A stretch of 64,000 nt of DNA, taken from assembly GCA_017624085.1 (NCBI GenBank), contig JAGANU010000009.1, positions 117,147 to 181,146 on the forward strand. The letters are read 5' to 3'. Under the pieces are notes generated by a model, which was not told where the DNA came from, made no database searches, and was given only the letters and a program-made list of their open reading frames with translations. Shown one piece after another: positions 55,857 to 64,000 of the stretch (positions are counted from its first letter, which is position 1; each line of letters begins with the position of its first letter). The DNA comes from Coprococcus sp. Its GTDB lineage: Bacteria > Bacillota_A > Clostridia > Lachnospirales > Lachnospiraceae. Both the position numbers and the translations under genes were made by a program.

Positions 55857-56252
55857 TTACTCCTCATCATCTGTTTCTTCTGTAGTCTCATTATAGCCAG
55901 AGCGTCCAATGGCTTCGTCAATCTTGTGTGACATATTGACTCCATACTCTATGGACTGATCCATAATGAATGTAATCTCTGGAGTGTTTCTGAGATTTAC
56001 AGAATGTGCCAGCTCTCTTCTGATATATCCCATAGCACTGTTTAAGCCCTGATATGTGGCGTCAACAGCCTCCTGGTCGCCCAGGACGCTGATATATGCC
56101 TTACAGAACTTTAAATCCGGTGTCACATCAACATCGACAACAGATGTCATAGGTGATATTCTTGGATCCTTAATTTCGCGGCTGATTATTCTGCTAAGCT
56201 CTCTTAACACCTCACCGTTTATTCTGTTATTCTTAACACTGTTCTTTCTCAT
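55857..56252 (-). CDS. rbfA: Ribosome-binding factor A
   Basis: A KH-like 30S maturation factor. LSRIISREIKDPRIS is the family signature, followed by VTPDLKFCKAYISVLG and a terminal acidic tail. 131 residues. Five bases after infB. Confidence 0.95.
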   Translation of the reverse strand: MRKNSVKNNRINGEVLRELSRIISREIKDPRISPMTSVVDVDVTPDLKFCKAYISVLGDQEAVDATYQGLNSAMGYIRRELAHSVNLRNTPEITFIMDQSIEYGVNMSHKIDEAIGRSGYNETTEETDDEE

Positions 56253-56257
56253 ATTTT

Positions 56258-59191
56258 CTACTTTCTAGGCACCTCTACCATCTCGTATGCCTCTATCTGA
56301 TCTTCCACTGCAACATCCTGGAAGTTCTCAAATACGATACCGCATTCAAAGCCTGCCTTAACCTCCTTGACATCATCCTTAAATCTCTTAAGGGAAGCAA
56401 GCTTTCCTTCGAATATAAGATTTCCCTCTCTTGTAATTCTAACGCTGCAGTTTCTGTTAATAGTTCCATCAAGGATGTATGAACCTGCGATAAATCCAAC
56501 GCCCGAAGCCTTATATGTCTGTCTGATCTCCGCATGACCTATTACCTTCTCCTCATATATAGGATCAAGCATACCCTTCATAGCTGATTCAATATCCTCT
56601 ATCGCATTGTATATTACTCTGTAAAGTCTTACATCCACGCCCTCGCTGTCTGCCATATCCTTTGCTCTTGCATCAGGTCTTATGTTAAAGCCGATTACAA
56701 TGGCATTTGAAGCGGAAGCAAGTATGATATCTGACTCGTTGATTGCACCTACACCGGCATGTATGCACTTTATTACAACCTCTTCATTTGAAAGCTTAAG
56801 AAGGCTCTGCTTTACAGCCTCAACTGAGCCCTGAACATCAGCCTTGATGATAATCTTAAGCTCCTTAAGATTGCCGGCCTGAATCTGGCTGTAAAGGTCA
56901 TCAAGGGACATTCTCTGCTTTGTCTCAGCAAGAAGCTTCTCCTTGCCCTGGGAGATGTATGTCTCTGATATCGTTCTTGCCTCTTTCTCATTGTCAACAG
57001 ACATGAAGATTTCACCTGCATCAGGAACTGTATTGAGTCCCTGAATCTGCACAGGAGTTGACGGTCCTGCCTCAGATACTCTCTCTCCTCTTGAGTTCGT
57101 CATGGCACGAACCTTACCGTGTGAAGCACCTACAGCCACATAGTCTCCTACTCTTAAGGTTCCCTTCTGAACAAGCATTGTAGCGACAGGGCCACGTCCC
57201 TTATCAAGCTCAGCCTCAATTACAATACCTCTTGCCTTTCTGTTCGGATTAGCCTTGAGCTCAAGGACATCAGCCGTAAGAAGTATCATCTCAAGGAGGT
57301 TATCAATACCCTCCTTAGTATGTGCAGAAACAGGACAGAATATAGTTGAACCACCCCAGTCCTCTGCAATAAGCTCATATTCTGTAAGCTCCTGCTTTAC
57401 TCTTTCAATATTTGCACTTTCCTTATCAATCTTGTTGATTGCAACAATAATCTCAATTCCGGCAGCCTTTGCATGGTTGATAGCCTCGATTGTCTGTGGC
57501 ATTACTCCATCATCTGCTGCGACTACAAGAATTGCAATATCGGTACTCTGGGCACCACGCATACGCATCGCTGTGAAGGCCTCATGTCCCGGTGTATCCA
57601 GGAATGTAATTGTTCTTCCGTCAATCTCAACAACGGAAGCACCGATTGCCTGTGTTATACCGCCGGCCTCGCCTGATGTAACCTTTGTTGATCTTATTGC
57701 GTCAAGGAGCGATGTCTTACCATGGTCAACGTGTCCCATTACACAGACAACAGGAGGTCTGGCAACCATATCATCCTCGCTCTCCTCGTCCTCCTTTAAG
57801 AGCTCCTCGATTACATCAACCTTCTCCTCTTCCTCTGCAATACAATTGTACTCAAGGGCAATCTCAGCTGCCTCCTCAAATGGAAGCTCAGAATTCACAT
57901 TCACCATCTTTCCTGCAAGGAAAAGCTTCTTGATAAGTGCTGTAACAGGAGTCTTTACAGCATCAGCAAGCTCCTTAAGTGTTACGATCTCAGGAAGTGT
58001 TATTGTTCTGATTGTATCTGCATCCTCAGCTGATGACTGCTGCTTCTTTTGCGGTCTGTTCTTTACATTCTTTGCAAGTCTGCTGATATCAGCCTCAACC
58101 TCCTCAGCAGATCTTCTGTTGCCCTTACGCGGCTTATTCTTATCTCTGTTGTAGTTGTCTCTGTTCTGGCTCTTAAGATCCTTTCCCGGCATATCCTTTG
58201 CATCGAAATCCTTGCGCTCTCTTCTGGCGCTTGATCTCTTCTGTGCCGGGCTGTCATCCTCGTCATCCTTGCCAAACGGAATGTTCATACGATTGCTGAA
58301 ACGGTTTCCGCCATCCTTGAAGGCGCCGCGCTGGCCCTGATTTCTGTCTCCATCCTTAAAGCCGCCTCTTTGTCCCTGGCTTCTGTCTCCATCTCTGTTA
58401 AATCTTACGCGGTCTGCACCATCTCTTCCTGCCTGAGGTCTTCCTTCCCCATCTCTGTTAAAGCGTGGGCGGTTTTCCCCATTTTGATTTCTGTCTCCAT
58501 CTCTGTTGAAGCGTGGACGGTCTGCGCCATTTCTGTCACCGTTTCTCTCACCGTCTCTGTTAAACCTTGAGCGGTCTGCATTATTTCTGTCACTATTTCT
58601 GTCGCCATCCCTGTTAAATCTTGGGCGATCCATACCGTCTTTTCCTTGCTGTGGTCTTCCCTCACCATCTCTGCCAAAGCGTGGACGGCCATCACCGCCG
58701 GCATTATTCCTGTCGCCGCTGAAACGGGCTCTATCCTGTGAAGGCTGTCTGTCGCCGGCCCATCTTACCCTGTTTGCGCCGTTTTGTCTGTTTCCGTTTC
58801 TGTCATCCTTGGCAAATCTGACATGATTACCTGATGTCGGTTTTGCCATCTGACCTTCGCCTCTTGATACAGCTCCGTTTGCCGGAGCATCTTTCTGCTT
58901 TTCAGGTCTTGGCGTATTTGCCCTTGGTGCTTCTGCCTTTGGCGCTTCTGCCTTCGGTGCCTCTGCCTTTGGTGCTTCTACCTTTGGTGCTTCTGCCTTT
59001 GGCGCAGGCCCAGCTTTTACCGGAGCTTTTGCAGCCCCGCCAAACTTAGCCTTAACAAGCTCCACCATGGAATCGTCCAGATTGGACATATGGCTCTTTA
59101 TTTCAATTCCCTTTGCACCAAGTGTATCTATAATATCTTTATTTGTAATGTTTAACTGCTTTGATAATTCGTGTACTCTGATTTTAGCCAA
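56258..59191 (-). CDS. infB: Translation initiation factor IF-2
   Basis: IF-2 delivers initiator tRNA to the 30S. The GTPase domain begins with MGHVDHGKTSLLDAIRSTKV and has DTPGHEAFTAMRMRGA and AINKID; domains II-III and C1-C2 complete the conserved half. The N-terminal half is unusual: Ala/Lys/Pro repeats (KAEAP units) near residues 60-90 and a long Arg/Asn/Asp/Gly region of RFNRDGDRN-type repeats (about 130-300). The start codon is TTG (59189-59191) with GGAGG eight bases upstream. 977 residues. Four bases from ylxQ. Confidence 0.96.
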   Translation of the reverse strand: MAKIRVHELSKQLNITNKDIIDTLGAKGIEIKSHMSNLDDSMVELVKAKFGGAAKAPVKAGPAPKAEAPKVEAPKAEAPKAEAPKAEAPRANTPRPEKQKDAPANGAVSRGEGQMAKPTSGNHVRFAKDDRNGNRQNGANRVRWAGDRQPSQDRARFSGDRNNAGGDGRPRFGRDGEGRPQQGKDGMDRPRFNRDGDRNSDRNNADRSRFNRDGERNGDRNGADRPRFNRDGDRNQNGENRPRFNRDGEGRPQAGRDGADRVRFNRDGDRSQGQRGGFKDGDRNQGQRGAFKDGGNRFSNRMNIPFGKDDEDDSPAQKRSSARRERKDFDAKDMPGKDLKSQNRDNYNRDKNKPRKGNRRSAEEVEADISRLAKNVKNRPQKKQQSSAEDADTIRTITLPEIVTLKELADAVKTPVTALIKKLFLAGKMVNVNSELPFEEAAEIALEYNCIAEEEEKVDVIEELLKEDEESEDDMVARPPVVCVMGHVDHGKTSLLDAIRSTKVTSGEAGGITQAIGASVVEIDGRTITFLDTPGHEAFTAMRMRGAQSTDIAILVVAADDGVMPQTIEAINHAKAAGIEIIVAINKIDKESANIERVKQELTEYELIAEDWGGSTIFCPVSAHTKEGIDNLLEMILLTADVLELKANPNRKARGIVIEAELDKGRGPVATMLVQKGTLRVGDYVAVGASHGKVRAMTNSRGERVSEAGPSTPVQIQGLNTVPDAGEIFMSVDNEKEARTISETYISQGKEKLLAETKQRMSLDDLYSQIQAGNLKELKIIIKADVQGSVEAVKQSLLKLSNEEVVIKCIHAGVGAINESDIILASASNAIVIGFNIRPDARAKDMADSEGVDVRLYRVIYNAIEDIESAMKGMLDPIYEEKVIGHAEIRQTYKASGVGFIAGSYILDGTINRNCSVRITREGNLIFEGKLASLKRFKDDVKEVKAGFECGIVFENFQDVAVEDQIEAYEMVEVPRK

Positions 59192-59194
59192 ATG

Positions 59195-59524
59195 TTACAC
59201 CTCCATATTTTCATTTACATTCATGCACTTTATTATCTGATTTGCAAAGCCCTCATCAAGTACCGCAACGGATGTTCTCATCTCATTTCCGGTGTACCTT
59301 CCAAGCTCTTCCTTGTTTCCGTACTCGTAATATGGAATCTTATAATAATTGCACTTCTGGTCAAATAGTTTCTTTGTGTTTGCCGAGGCATCTGTTGCAA
59401 CAATCACGACATATGCGCTCCGGCTTTTCACTGCTCTCTCAACTGAAAAATTGCCACTTGTCAGCCTTCTTGCTCTGGCACATAAAGAAATTAATGAGTA
59501 TACCTTGTCATTCTTCAATTTCAT
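59195..59524 (-). CDS. ylxQ: L7Ae-family RNA-binding protein YlxQ
   Basis: About 109 residues of the L7Ae/L30e/YlxQ fold, a K-turn RNA binder. RARRLTSGNFSVERAVKSRS and VIVATDASANTKKLF are the conserved segments, and TSVAVLDEGFANQII the last helix. The start (MKLKNDKVYSL) at 59524 overlaps the ylxR end by 17 bases and is preceded by GGAG. Confidence 0.9.
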   Translation of the reverse strand: MKLKNDKVYSLISLCARARRLTSGNFSVERAVKSRSAYVVIVATDASANTKKLFDQKCNYYKIPYYEYGNKEELGRYTGNEMRTSVAVLDEGFANQIIKCMNVNENMEV

Positions 59525-59777
59525 TAAGCTCCTTCTCAAGTTGTTCATACACCTCAGATGGTATGCTGACCTTGAAGGATTTCTCAAGGGCTCTGCTGCC
59601 GATTGCCTTTTTCAGGCATTCTGAGTTTTTACAGATATATGCGCCTCTTCCGTTCATTCTTCCTGTTTCGTCTACCGCAAATACATCAGCGTTGCTATGT
59701 ACGATACGAATCAGCTGATTCTTTGGAACCATCTCGCGGCATCCGAGGCACATGCGAAGAGGTATCTTCTTTGCCAT
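59508..59777 (-). CDS. ylxR: YlxR (DUF448) RNA-binding protein
   Basis: An 89-residue DUF448 protein starting MAKKIPLRMCLGCREMVPK, with GRMNGRGAYICKNSECL as the second conserved block. In Bacillus it is a nucleoid or RNA-binding regulator between nusA and ylxQ. GGGAGTGATGAG precedes the ATG. Confidence 0.95.
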   Translation of the reverse strand: MAKKIPLRMCLGCREMVPKNQLIRIVHSNADVFAVDETGRMNGRGAYICKNSECLKKAIGSRALEKSFKVSIPSEVYEQLEKELNEIEE

Positions 59778-59864
59778 CTCATCACTCCCTATTTCTTTTC
59801 ATGTGTCATCTGCTTCATACAAATACTGTCCTATTTAGTCACAAGTCTTCAATGTAAATGATTA

Positions 59865-60989
59865 CTATTCATCATAGTTGTCATCGTAGCTGTCATCGAA
59901 CTCTTCATCATAGTCGTCGTAGCCGTCATCAGGCTGCTCATCAAAATATCCCATCTCAACAGCCTTTGAGTGACTTTTTATATCAATCTTATATCCGGTA
60001 AGCTTTGCAGCAAGTCGTGCATTCTGTCCCTTCTTACCAATAGCAAGTGACAGCTGTGAATCCGGAACAACAACAAAGGCACTCTTTTCATCAAGATCAA
60101 CTGATACATCCTCAACATCTGATGGGCTAAGTGCATTGTAAATAAACTCTGCAGGATTCTCGCTCCAGGAAATAATGTCTATCTTCTCTCCGCCAAGATC
60201 CTCAACGATTGCATTTACTCTGTCACCATTTACACCTACACATGCACCGACTGCATCTACATTCGGATCATTTGACCACACAGCTATCTTTGATCTTGAA
60301 CCAGCCTCTCTGCAAAAGCTCTTAATCTCAACAATGCCATCTGCAATCTCTGTTACTTCCCTCTCGAAAAGTCTCTTTACAAGCTCAGGATGGGTTCTTG
60401 AAACAGTAATCCTAGGTCCCTTGTTTGTCTTCTTCACCTCTGTAACATAGAGCTTGATTCTTCTGCCTCTGTCATAGTTCTCGCCCTCTATCATCTCGGA
60501 TGGCTTAAGCATTGCCTCTGTCTTGTCATCAAGGCTTATGCAAACGCTGTCTCCAACCATTCTCTGTACTTCGCCTGTTACAATATCTCTTTCCTTCATA
60601 TGGAAATGATCATATATCGCAGCTCTCTCATTTTCGTTGATTGCCTGAACAATAACGTTTCTTGCTCTCTGGGCTGCTATTCTTCCAAAGTTCTTTGTGG
60701 TAATCTCCACATTTACAACATCACCTATTTCATAGGAATTGCTAATCATCTTAGCCTGCTCAAGGGTAAGCTCGCAGGATGGATTTGTAAGCTCCTCAAC
60801 TACCTTCTTTGCAGCGTACACATGGCACTCTCCTGTCTCTCTGTCAAGGGAAACTGTGATATTCTCATCCGTATCAAAATCCTTCTTACAAGCTGTCTTA
60901 AGTGACCTTTCAATAGCCTCAAGAAGCACATCCTTGCTAATATTTCTCTCCTTCTCCAATTGATTCAATGCATCAATGATCTCTGACAC
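59865..60989 (-). CDS. nusA: Transcription termination/antitermination factor NusA
   Basis: NusA modulates pausing, intrinsic termination and rRNA antitermination. An N-terminal RNAP-binding domain, S1 (IVTGEVQRMVGDSVCISL), KH1 (GACVGVNGDRVNAIVEDL) and KH2 (LAIGKKGQNARLAAKLTGY) are in order. The 374-residue length matches Firmicutes NusA without the E. coli C-terminal repeats, but the end is an Asp/Tyr/Glu-rich tail (about 355-374). The start codon is GTG (60987-60989) with AGGAGG nine bases before. Confidence 0.96.
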   Translation of the reverse strand: MSEIIDALNQLEKERNISKDVLLEAIERSLKTACKKDFDTDENITVSLDRETGECHVYAAKKVVEELTNPSCELTLEQAKMISNSYEIGDVVNVEITTKNFGRIAAQRARNVIVQAINENERAAIYDHFHMKERDIVTGEVQRMVGDSVCISLDDKTEAMLKPSEMIEGENYDRGRRIKLYVTEVKKTNKGPRITVSRTHPELVKRLFEREVTEIADGIVEIKSFCREAGSRSKIAVWSNDPNVDAVGACVGVNGDRVNAIVEDLGGEKIDIISWSENPAEFIYNALSPSDVEDVSVDLDEKSAFVVVPDSQLSLAIGKKGQNARLAAKLTGYKIDIKSHSKAVEMGYFDEQPDDGYDDYDEEFDDSYDDNYDE

Positions 60990-61009
60990 CTTTTTATCCT
61001 CCTATTTCT

Positions 61010-61492
61010 CTAATATACAAATGCCAAACGTATCATAGAAATATCTTTCCGTGATATTGTAAGTTCTGTTTCATCAATAAGCTCAATGGTAACTGACTCT
61101 TCATCGTAGCTTTTCAGTATGCCCTGAAACTCCTTAGCACCATTTACCTTGGCAAAGGTCTTAATTTCAACAACCTTGCCTACGCTTCGTCTATAGTCAT
61201 TCTCCTTCTTCAGTGGTCTTGTAAGTCCGGGAGAGCTGACCTCAAGTATATATGCCTCTTCTATGTAATCATCCTTATCAAGAAGATCACTTAAAGCTCT
61301 GCTTACGGTTTCACAATCATTTATAGTGATTCCGCCCTCCTTATCTGCATATACTCTGAGATAATAGTCACTGCCTTCCTTTACATACTCCACATCCACA
61401 AGCTCCAAATTGTTTGCCTCGATAATAGGCATAACGAGCTCTGTTGTCTTCAATTCAATATCTGCTCTCTTCGTAATACAACCACCTTTCAC
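61010..61492 (-). CDS. rimP: Ribosome maturation factor RimP
   Basis: RimP assists 30S assembly. Recognisable parts are ELVDVEYVKEGSDYYLRVY, the YILEVSSPGLTRPLK signature and the C-terminal SH3-like domain. The start is uncertain. GTG at 61490-61492 has AAGGA four bases upstream; homologues usually begin just before the KRADIELKTTEL-type segment, which would place initiation at an ATT codon (61475-61477), itself preceded by AAAGGTGG. I record the GTG. It leads the nusA-infB operon. Confidence 0.88.
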   Translation of the reverse strand: MKGGCITKRADIELKTTELVMPIIEANNLELVDVEYVKEGSDYYLRVYADKEGGITINDCETVSRALSDLLDKDDYIEEAYILEVSSPGLTRPLKKENDYRRSVGKVVEIKTFAKVNGAKEFQGILKSYDEESVTIELIDETELTISRKDISMIRLAFVY

Positions 61493-61511
61493 TATGTCCT
61501 TACAACAATTA

Positions 61512-61534
61512 AGAGTGGACCCGTGGCCCACTCT
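61512..61534 (-). promoter_or_regulatory. Leader hairpin of the rimP-nusA-infB operon
   Basis: On the minus strand AGAGTGG pairs with CCACTCT around a nine-base loop containing GCCACGGG, 20 bases before the rimP start and followed by TTAATTGTTG. Similar GTGG..CCAC hairpins precede this operon in other Firmicutes from memory; attenuation or NusA autocontrol is a reasonable inference. Confidence 0.6.
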
Positions 61535-61562
61535 CATGCTGTTTACTATAACAATCGTGTTT

Positions 61563-61590
61563 ATTGTATCATAATTATAAGATATTTCAA
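61563..61590 (-). promoter_or_regulatory. Promoter of the rimP operon
   Basis: TTGAAA (61585-61590) and TACAAT (61563-61568) on the minus strand with a 16-base spacer, 70 bases upstream of the rimP start and just before the leader hairpin. Confidence 0.6.
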
Positions 61591-61648
61591 GGGAAAATAT
61601 TCACAAATATAATGAAAAATGTAGTATTTATCTAATAAAAATCACAAT

Positions 61649-62287
61649 TTAGGCCTCTCTTCTGGCCGCATCCTCCTTGTAATACTTCTCAAGAACCTTG
61701 TTCGCCTTCTTGTCATCAAGTACACACTTGTTTGACAGAGCAACCTTTATAAGCTCATCTAATGCCTCCTCTCTTAAGGAAGGACTCTTTATATTAAGAT
61801 TTGCAAGCTCAGTATACGCGCCCATCTTTCTTGTAAGCACCTCATACTCTGACGGAATCATTCTGTCAATCATGTTCCTGATCTGCTTTGATACTGCCTG
61901 ACTGTGTCCGCCTGTTGTAACACCTACAACGAGATCCCCCCGGACAACTACCCCCGGAAACAGGAAGCTGCTCATCTCCTTGTTATCTGCCACATTGACC
62001 ATTATTCCTCTCTCATTGCAATATGCACCTATCTTTGTATTTATATCCGCTCTTTTCGTTGCTGCCACTACAATATCTGCATTTTGCAGGATGTCCAGTG
62101 CCACATTGCTCTCGTGCACATTGATTCCCTTTATTGCCTTGATATCATCACATACCTTTGGAGCAATAACTGCTATCTTCGCGCCAAAGTACAAAAGAGA
62201 GTTTATCTTTCTAAGGGCAGCCTTACCACCACCTACAACTATTACCTTCTTATTCTCAAGATTAATATACATTGGAAAATACGCCAT
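61649..62287 (-). CDS. Precorrin-2 dehydrogenase (SirC/CysG N-terminal type)
   Basis: A 212-residue protein that should oxidise precorrin-2 to sirohydrochlorin for siroheme or cobalamin. It has the NAD-binding KKVIVVGGGKAALRKI and the siroheme synthase-like FLFPGVVVRGDLVVGVTTGG. No chelatase or methyltransferase domain is fused. The start (MAYFPMYINLE) at 62287 follows AAGGAG; the upstream in-frame part is not conserved. Other tetrapyrrole genes are not in the window. Confidence 0.9.
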   Translation of the reverse strand: MAYFPMYINLENKKVIVVGGGKAALRKINSLLYFGAKIAVIAPKVCDDIKAIKGINVHESNVALDILQNADIVVAATKRADINTKIGAYCNERGIMVNVADNKEMSSFLFPGVVVRGDLVVGVTTGGHSQAVSKQIRNMIDRMIPSEYEVLTRKMGAYTELANLNIKSPSLREEALDELIKVALSNKCVLDDKKANKVLEKYYKEDAARREA

Positions 62288-62350
62288 ATCTCTAATCTCC
62301 TTAACATAGAATAAATAAAATACTAATGCATATAATTTACTGATAATGCT

Positions 62351-62378
62351 GTCACAAAGCCTAAAGGGCTCATGTGAC
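62351..62378. other. Dyad between sirC and the SpoIID-like gene
   Basis: GTCACA (62351-62356) and TGTGAC (62373-62378) flank an inner AGCC/GGCT pair. In a divergent promoter region this may be an operator or an RNA hairpin of the plus-strand transcript. Confidence 0.35.
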
Positions 62379-62412
62379 GCTTTGAATAGAATTATAAATG
62401 AGGATATGCAAA

Positions 62413-63645
62413 ATGGCAATTACAAATAATATCGGTTCTCTTAAAATACAGATAACAAGCATCGGCTTTTACCCTGTCAAGGATGCATCTGTATTTATAA
62501 GCAAAACAGGACAGCCCAATGATGTATCAGAGGAGTATAAAACAGATGAAAACGGAATCGTGCTGGTAGATGACCTTGAAGCACCGAGCAGACAGTACAG
62601 CATGGAGCCCGGTGATAACCAGCCATACGCTGAATACAACATACTCGTAAATGCCTCCGGCTACAATGAACGCTTTATATCCGCTGTCCAGATTTTCCCC
62701 GGTGAGGAGGCTATACAGAATATTGAGCTTATTCCCTATGACGGAGCAAGTGTATATCCGATCGTTCTTGACGCCCACACCCTGTGGGAGGAATATCCGC
62801 CTAAAATTGCGGAGGATATGATAAAACCGGTAAATCCATCCGGGGGTATCGTATTAAGCCGTGTAGTTATTCCGGAAACTATCGTAGTCCACGATGGAGC
62901 GCCCTCGGACACAACAGCAAAGAATTACTATGTTCCTTACAAGGATTACATAAAAAATGTTGTCAGCAATGAAATATATTCCACCTGGCCGGAAAACGCC
63001 ATAAGAGCTAACATTTTAGCTATCCAGTCCTTTACCCTGAACAGGGTATATACAGAGTGGTATAGGGGGAAAGGCTATGACTTTACTATTACAAGCAGTA
63101 CTGCCTTTGATCAGAAGTGGGTATATAACGCAACTATATTTGACAATATATCCCAGATGGTTGACGAGATGTTTGCAAATTACCTGTCAAAGCCAAATGT
63201 TACTCAGCCGCTTTTCACTCAGTATTGCGATGGAAAACGTGTATCCTGTCCCGGATGGATGACCCAGTGGGGTTCAAAAACGCTTGCTGATGACGGGCTT
63301 ACAGCCACTCAGATAATCCGCTACTACTATGGAGATGACGTATTCATCAACACCTCTGACACAATATCCGGTATACCAATATCCTATCCCGGATACGAGC
63401 TTGCAGTTGGTTCAAGCGGCAGCAAGGTATCTCAGCTGCAAAGGCAGCTGAACCGAATCGCGCAGAACTATCCTGCCATAGGTACTGTTACTGCTGATGG
63501 TGTATATGGTGAGAACACCGCTTCTGCCGTGAGAAAATTCCAGCAGATATTCAACCTCCCGGTTACAGGAATAACCGACTATGCCACCTGGTATAAAATA
63601 TCACAGATATATGTGGGAGTAACAAAGATTGCAGAATATGTATAA
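62413..63645 (+). CDS. SpoIID-like / peptidoglycan-binding protein
   Basis: A 410-residue protein. An N-terminal Ig-like region (about 1-115; ITSIGFYPVKDASVFI, NILVNASGYNERF) is followed by a SpoIID/LytB-like domain (about 155-315; YKDYIKNVVSNEIYSTW and AIRANILAIQSFTLNR), and a PG_binding_1 unit at the C-terminus (GSSGSKVSQLQRQLNRIA ... GVYGENTASAVRKFQQ). No signal peptide is visible, which is common for the Lachnospiraceae versions. SpoIID proteins cut glycan chains during engulfment; the enzyme activity here is not proven. Start 62413 has GAGG eight bases upstream. Confidence 0.8.
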   Translation: MAITNNIGSLKIQITSIGFYPVKDASVFISKTGQPNDVSEEYKTDENGIVLVDDLEAPSRQYSMEPGDNQPYAEYNILVNASGYNERFISAVQIFPGEEAIQNIELIPYDGASVYPIVLDAHTLWEEYPPKIAEDMIKPVNPSGGIVLSRVVIPETIVVHDGAPSDTTAKNYYVPYKDYIKNVVSNEIYSTWPENAIRANILAIQSFTLNRVYTEWYRGKGYDFTITSSTAFDQKWVYNATIFDNISQMVDEMFANYLSKPNVTQPLFTQYCDGKRVSCPGWMTQWGSKTLADDGLTATQIIRYYYGDDVFINTSDTISGIPISYPGYELAVGSSGSKVSQLQRQLNRIAQNYPAIGTVTADGVYGENTASAVRKFQQIFNLPVTGITDYATWYKISQIYVGVTKIAEYV

Positions 63646-63691
63646 AGCTGAAATTTCTTCCAGCATAATTTCTGCCGGATGGATAAGTGCA

Positions 63692-63718
63692 TAAAAAAAG
63701 CACAGACAAAATCTGTGC
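63692..63718 (-). terminator. Terminator of the tRNA-Glu pair
   Basis: GCACAGA (63700-63706) and TCTGTGC (63712-63718) form a perfect 7-bp stem, followed on the minus strand by TTTTTTTATG. It lies three bases after the second tRNA. Confidence 0.85.
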
Positions 63719-63720
63719 AG

Positions 63721-63792
63721 CAGTTCGTAGGGGAATCGAACCCCTGTTTTCGCCGTGAGAGGGCGACGTCTTAGCCGCTTGACCAACGAACC
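63721..63792 (-). tRNA. tRNA-Glu (CTC), downstream copy
   Basis: Minus strand cloverleaf: acceptor GGTTCGT/ACGAACT (with G1-U72), D arm with TGGTCAAGCGG, anticodon arm TCGCC-CTCTCAC-GGCGA (anticodon CTC, Glu), T arm CAGGGGTTCGATTCCCCT. 72 nt, no encoded CCA. Identical to the second copy. Confidence 0.95.
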
Positions 63793-63816
63793 ATATATTG
63801 TATATTATGTTGTGAG

Positions 63817-63888
63817 CAGTTCGTAGGGGAATCGAACCCCTGTTTTCGCCGTGAGAGGGCGACGTCTTAGCCGCTTGACCAACGAACC
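63817..63888 (-). tRNA. tRNA-Glu (CTC), upstream copy
   Basis: Identical in all 72 bases to the copy at 63721-63792, 24 bases upstream of it in transcription, so the pair probably arose by tandem duplication and is transcribed together. Anticodon CTC; CCA is not encoded. Confidence 0.95.
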
Positions 63889-63920
63889 ATATCCGGCACA
63901 GCTACGCTTGCGACCTGTTT

Positions 63921-63950
63921 AATATAACACAAAACAAAGTGATAATGCAA
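63921..63950 (-). promoter_or_regulatory. Promoter of the tRNA-Glu pair
   Basis: Minus strand TTGCAT (63945-63950) and TATATT (63921-63926) with an 18-base spacer (17 to an overlapping TTATAT), about 32 bases before the first tRNA. The remaining bases to 64000 are AT-rich without a feature. Confidence 0.6.
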
Positions 63951-64000
63951 GCACTTTTTTTATTATTTTTTGAAGTGAAAATTTCAAAAGTTAATTCCAC

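Noticed and set aside
57255..58154. 299-residue open frame (plus) antisense to infB
   Set aside because: Ser/Ile/Thr-rich translation typical of antisense of a conserved gene; no start site and infB fully explains the region.
63721..63888. Tandem tRNA-Glu pair as an attachment site with direct repeats of an integrated element
   Set aside because: The copies are complete, share promoter and terminator, only 24 bases lie between them, and no integrase is present.

Overview
The window is a 64 kb piece of a low-to-moderate GC Firmicutes chromosome, almost certainly a Lachnospiraceae (Clostridia) relative of Butyrivibrio, Roseburia or Lachnospira. The evidence is the ylb/ylx/ylo gene neighbourhoods familiar from Bacillus, sporulation-type genes (ylbJ-like, ytfJ, a SpoIID-like protein), DAK2/Asp23 genes, and two plant-polysaccharide enzymes (an anchored GH5 and a large GH9 with BspA-type repeats). 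No rRNA, intact transposase, prophage or CRISPR array is visible.

Layout. 0-2.9 kb: the 5' end of recA with its LexA box, then tmcAL and a ylbJ-like gene. 2.9-11.8 kb (minus strand): recG, a MoxR/DUF58/membrane-protein trio, an anchored GH5 glucanase, rsmD, coaD and a coiled-coil gene; this is the conserved recG-rsmD-coaD block with a carbohydrate-enzyme cargo inside it. 11.9-14.6 kb: yloV/fakA and yloU divergent from rpmB, plus an unannotated-size membrane ORF. 14.6-19.2 kb: ytfJ/ytfI-type genes, two unknown proteins, a rhomboid-fold protein without the catalytic serine motif, and a LysM protein. 19.4-23.6 kb: a 1409-residue double-domain acyl-CoA dehydratase activase. 24-31 kb: an accessory-looking island with a ClpX-like AAA+ ATPase, two unknown proteins, a DUF1848 protein, a methyltransferase-like protein and a decayed ClpA-like gene. 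31.2-39.2 kb: hisF-hisH, parC-parE and a two-component system. 39.3-43.7 kb: the ylxM-ffh-rpsP-khpA-rimM-trmD translation and secretion operon. 43.8-47.9 kb: dxs, a rhodanese, a candidate structured RNA, and a ferredoxin/Crp-Fnr divergent pair. 48.3-52.8 kb: the GH9 enzyme. 52.9-61.5 kb: the rimP-nusA-ylxR-ylxQ-infB-rbfA-nrnA-truB-ribF operon with a leader hairpin. 61.6-64 kb: sirC, a SpoIID-like/peptidoglycan-binding gene and two identical tandem tRNA-Glu genes.

The most unusual structure is a pair of long palindromic elements (23632-24053 and 47948-48294). Each has two outward REP-like units per arm and a 129-nt conserved, GC-rich, foldable core. Between REPs and core are arm segments that are unrelated between the two copies, yet each left segment is complementary to its own right segment. 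Both copies fill the gap between two convergent genes almost exactly. I do not recognise the core as a described RNA or mobile-element family, and it is my main candidate for something undescribed. Secondary candidates are the AAA+ island with a 20-nt motif repeated upstream of both AAA+ genes, and a promoter-to-terminator RNA of about 155 nt before the rhodanese gene.
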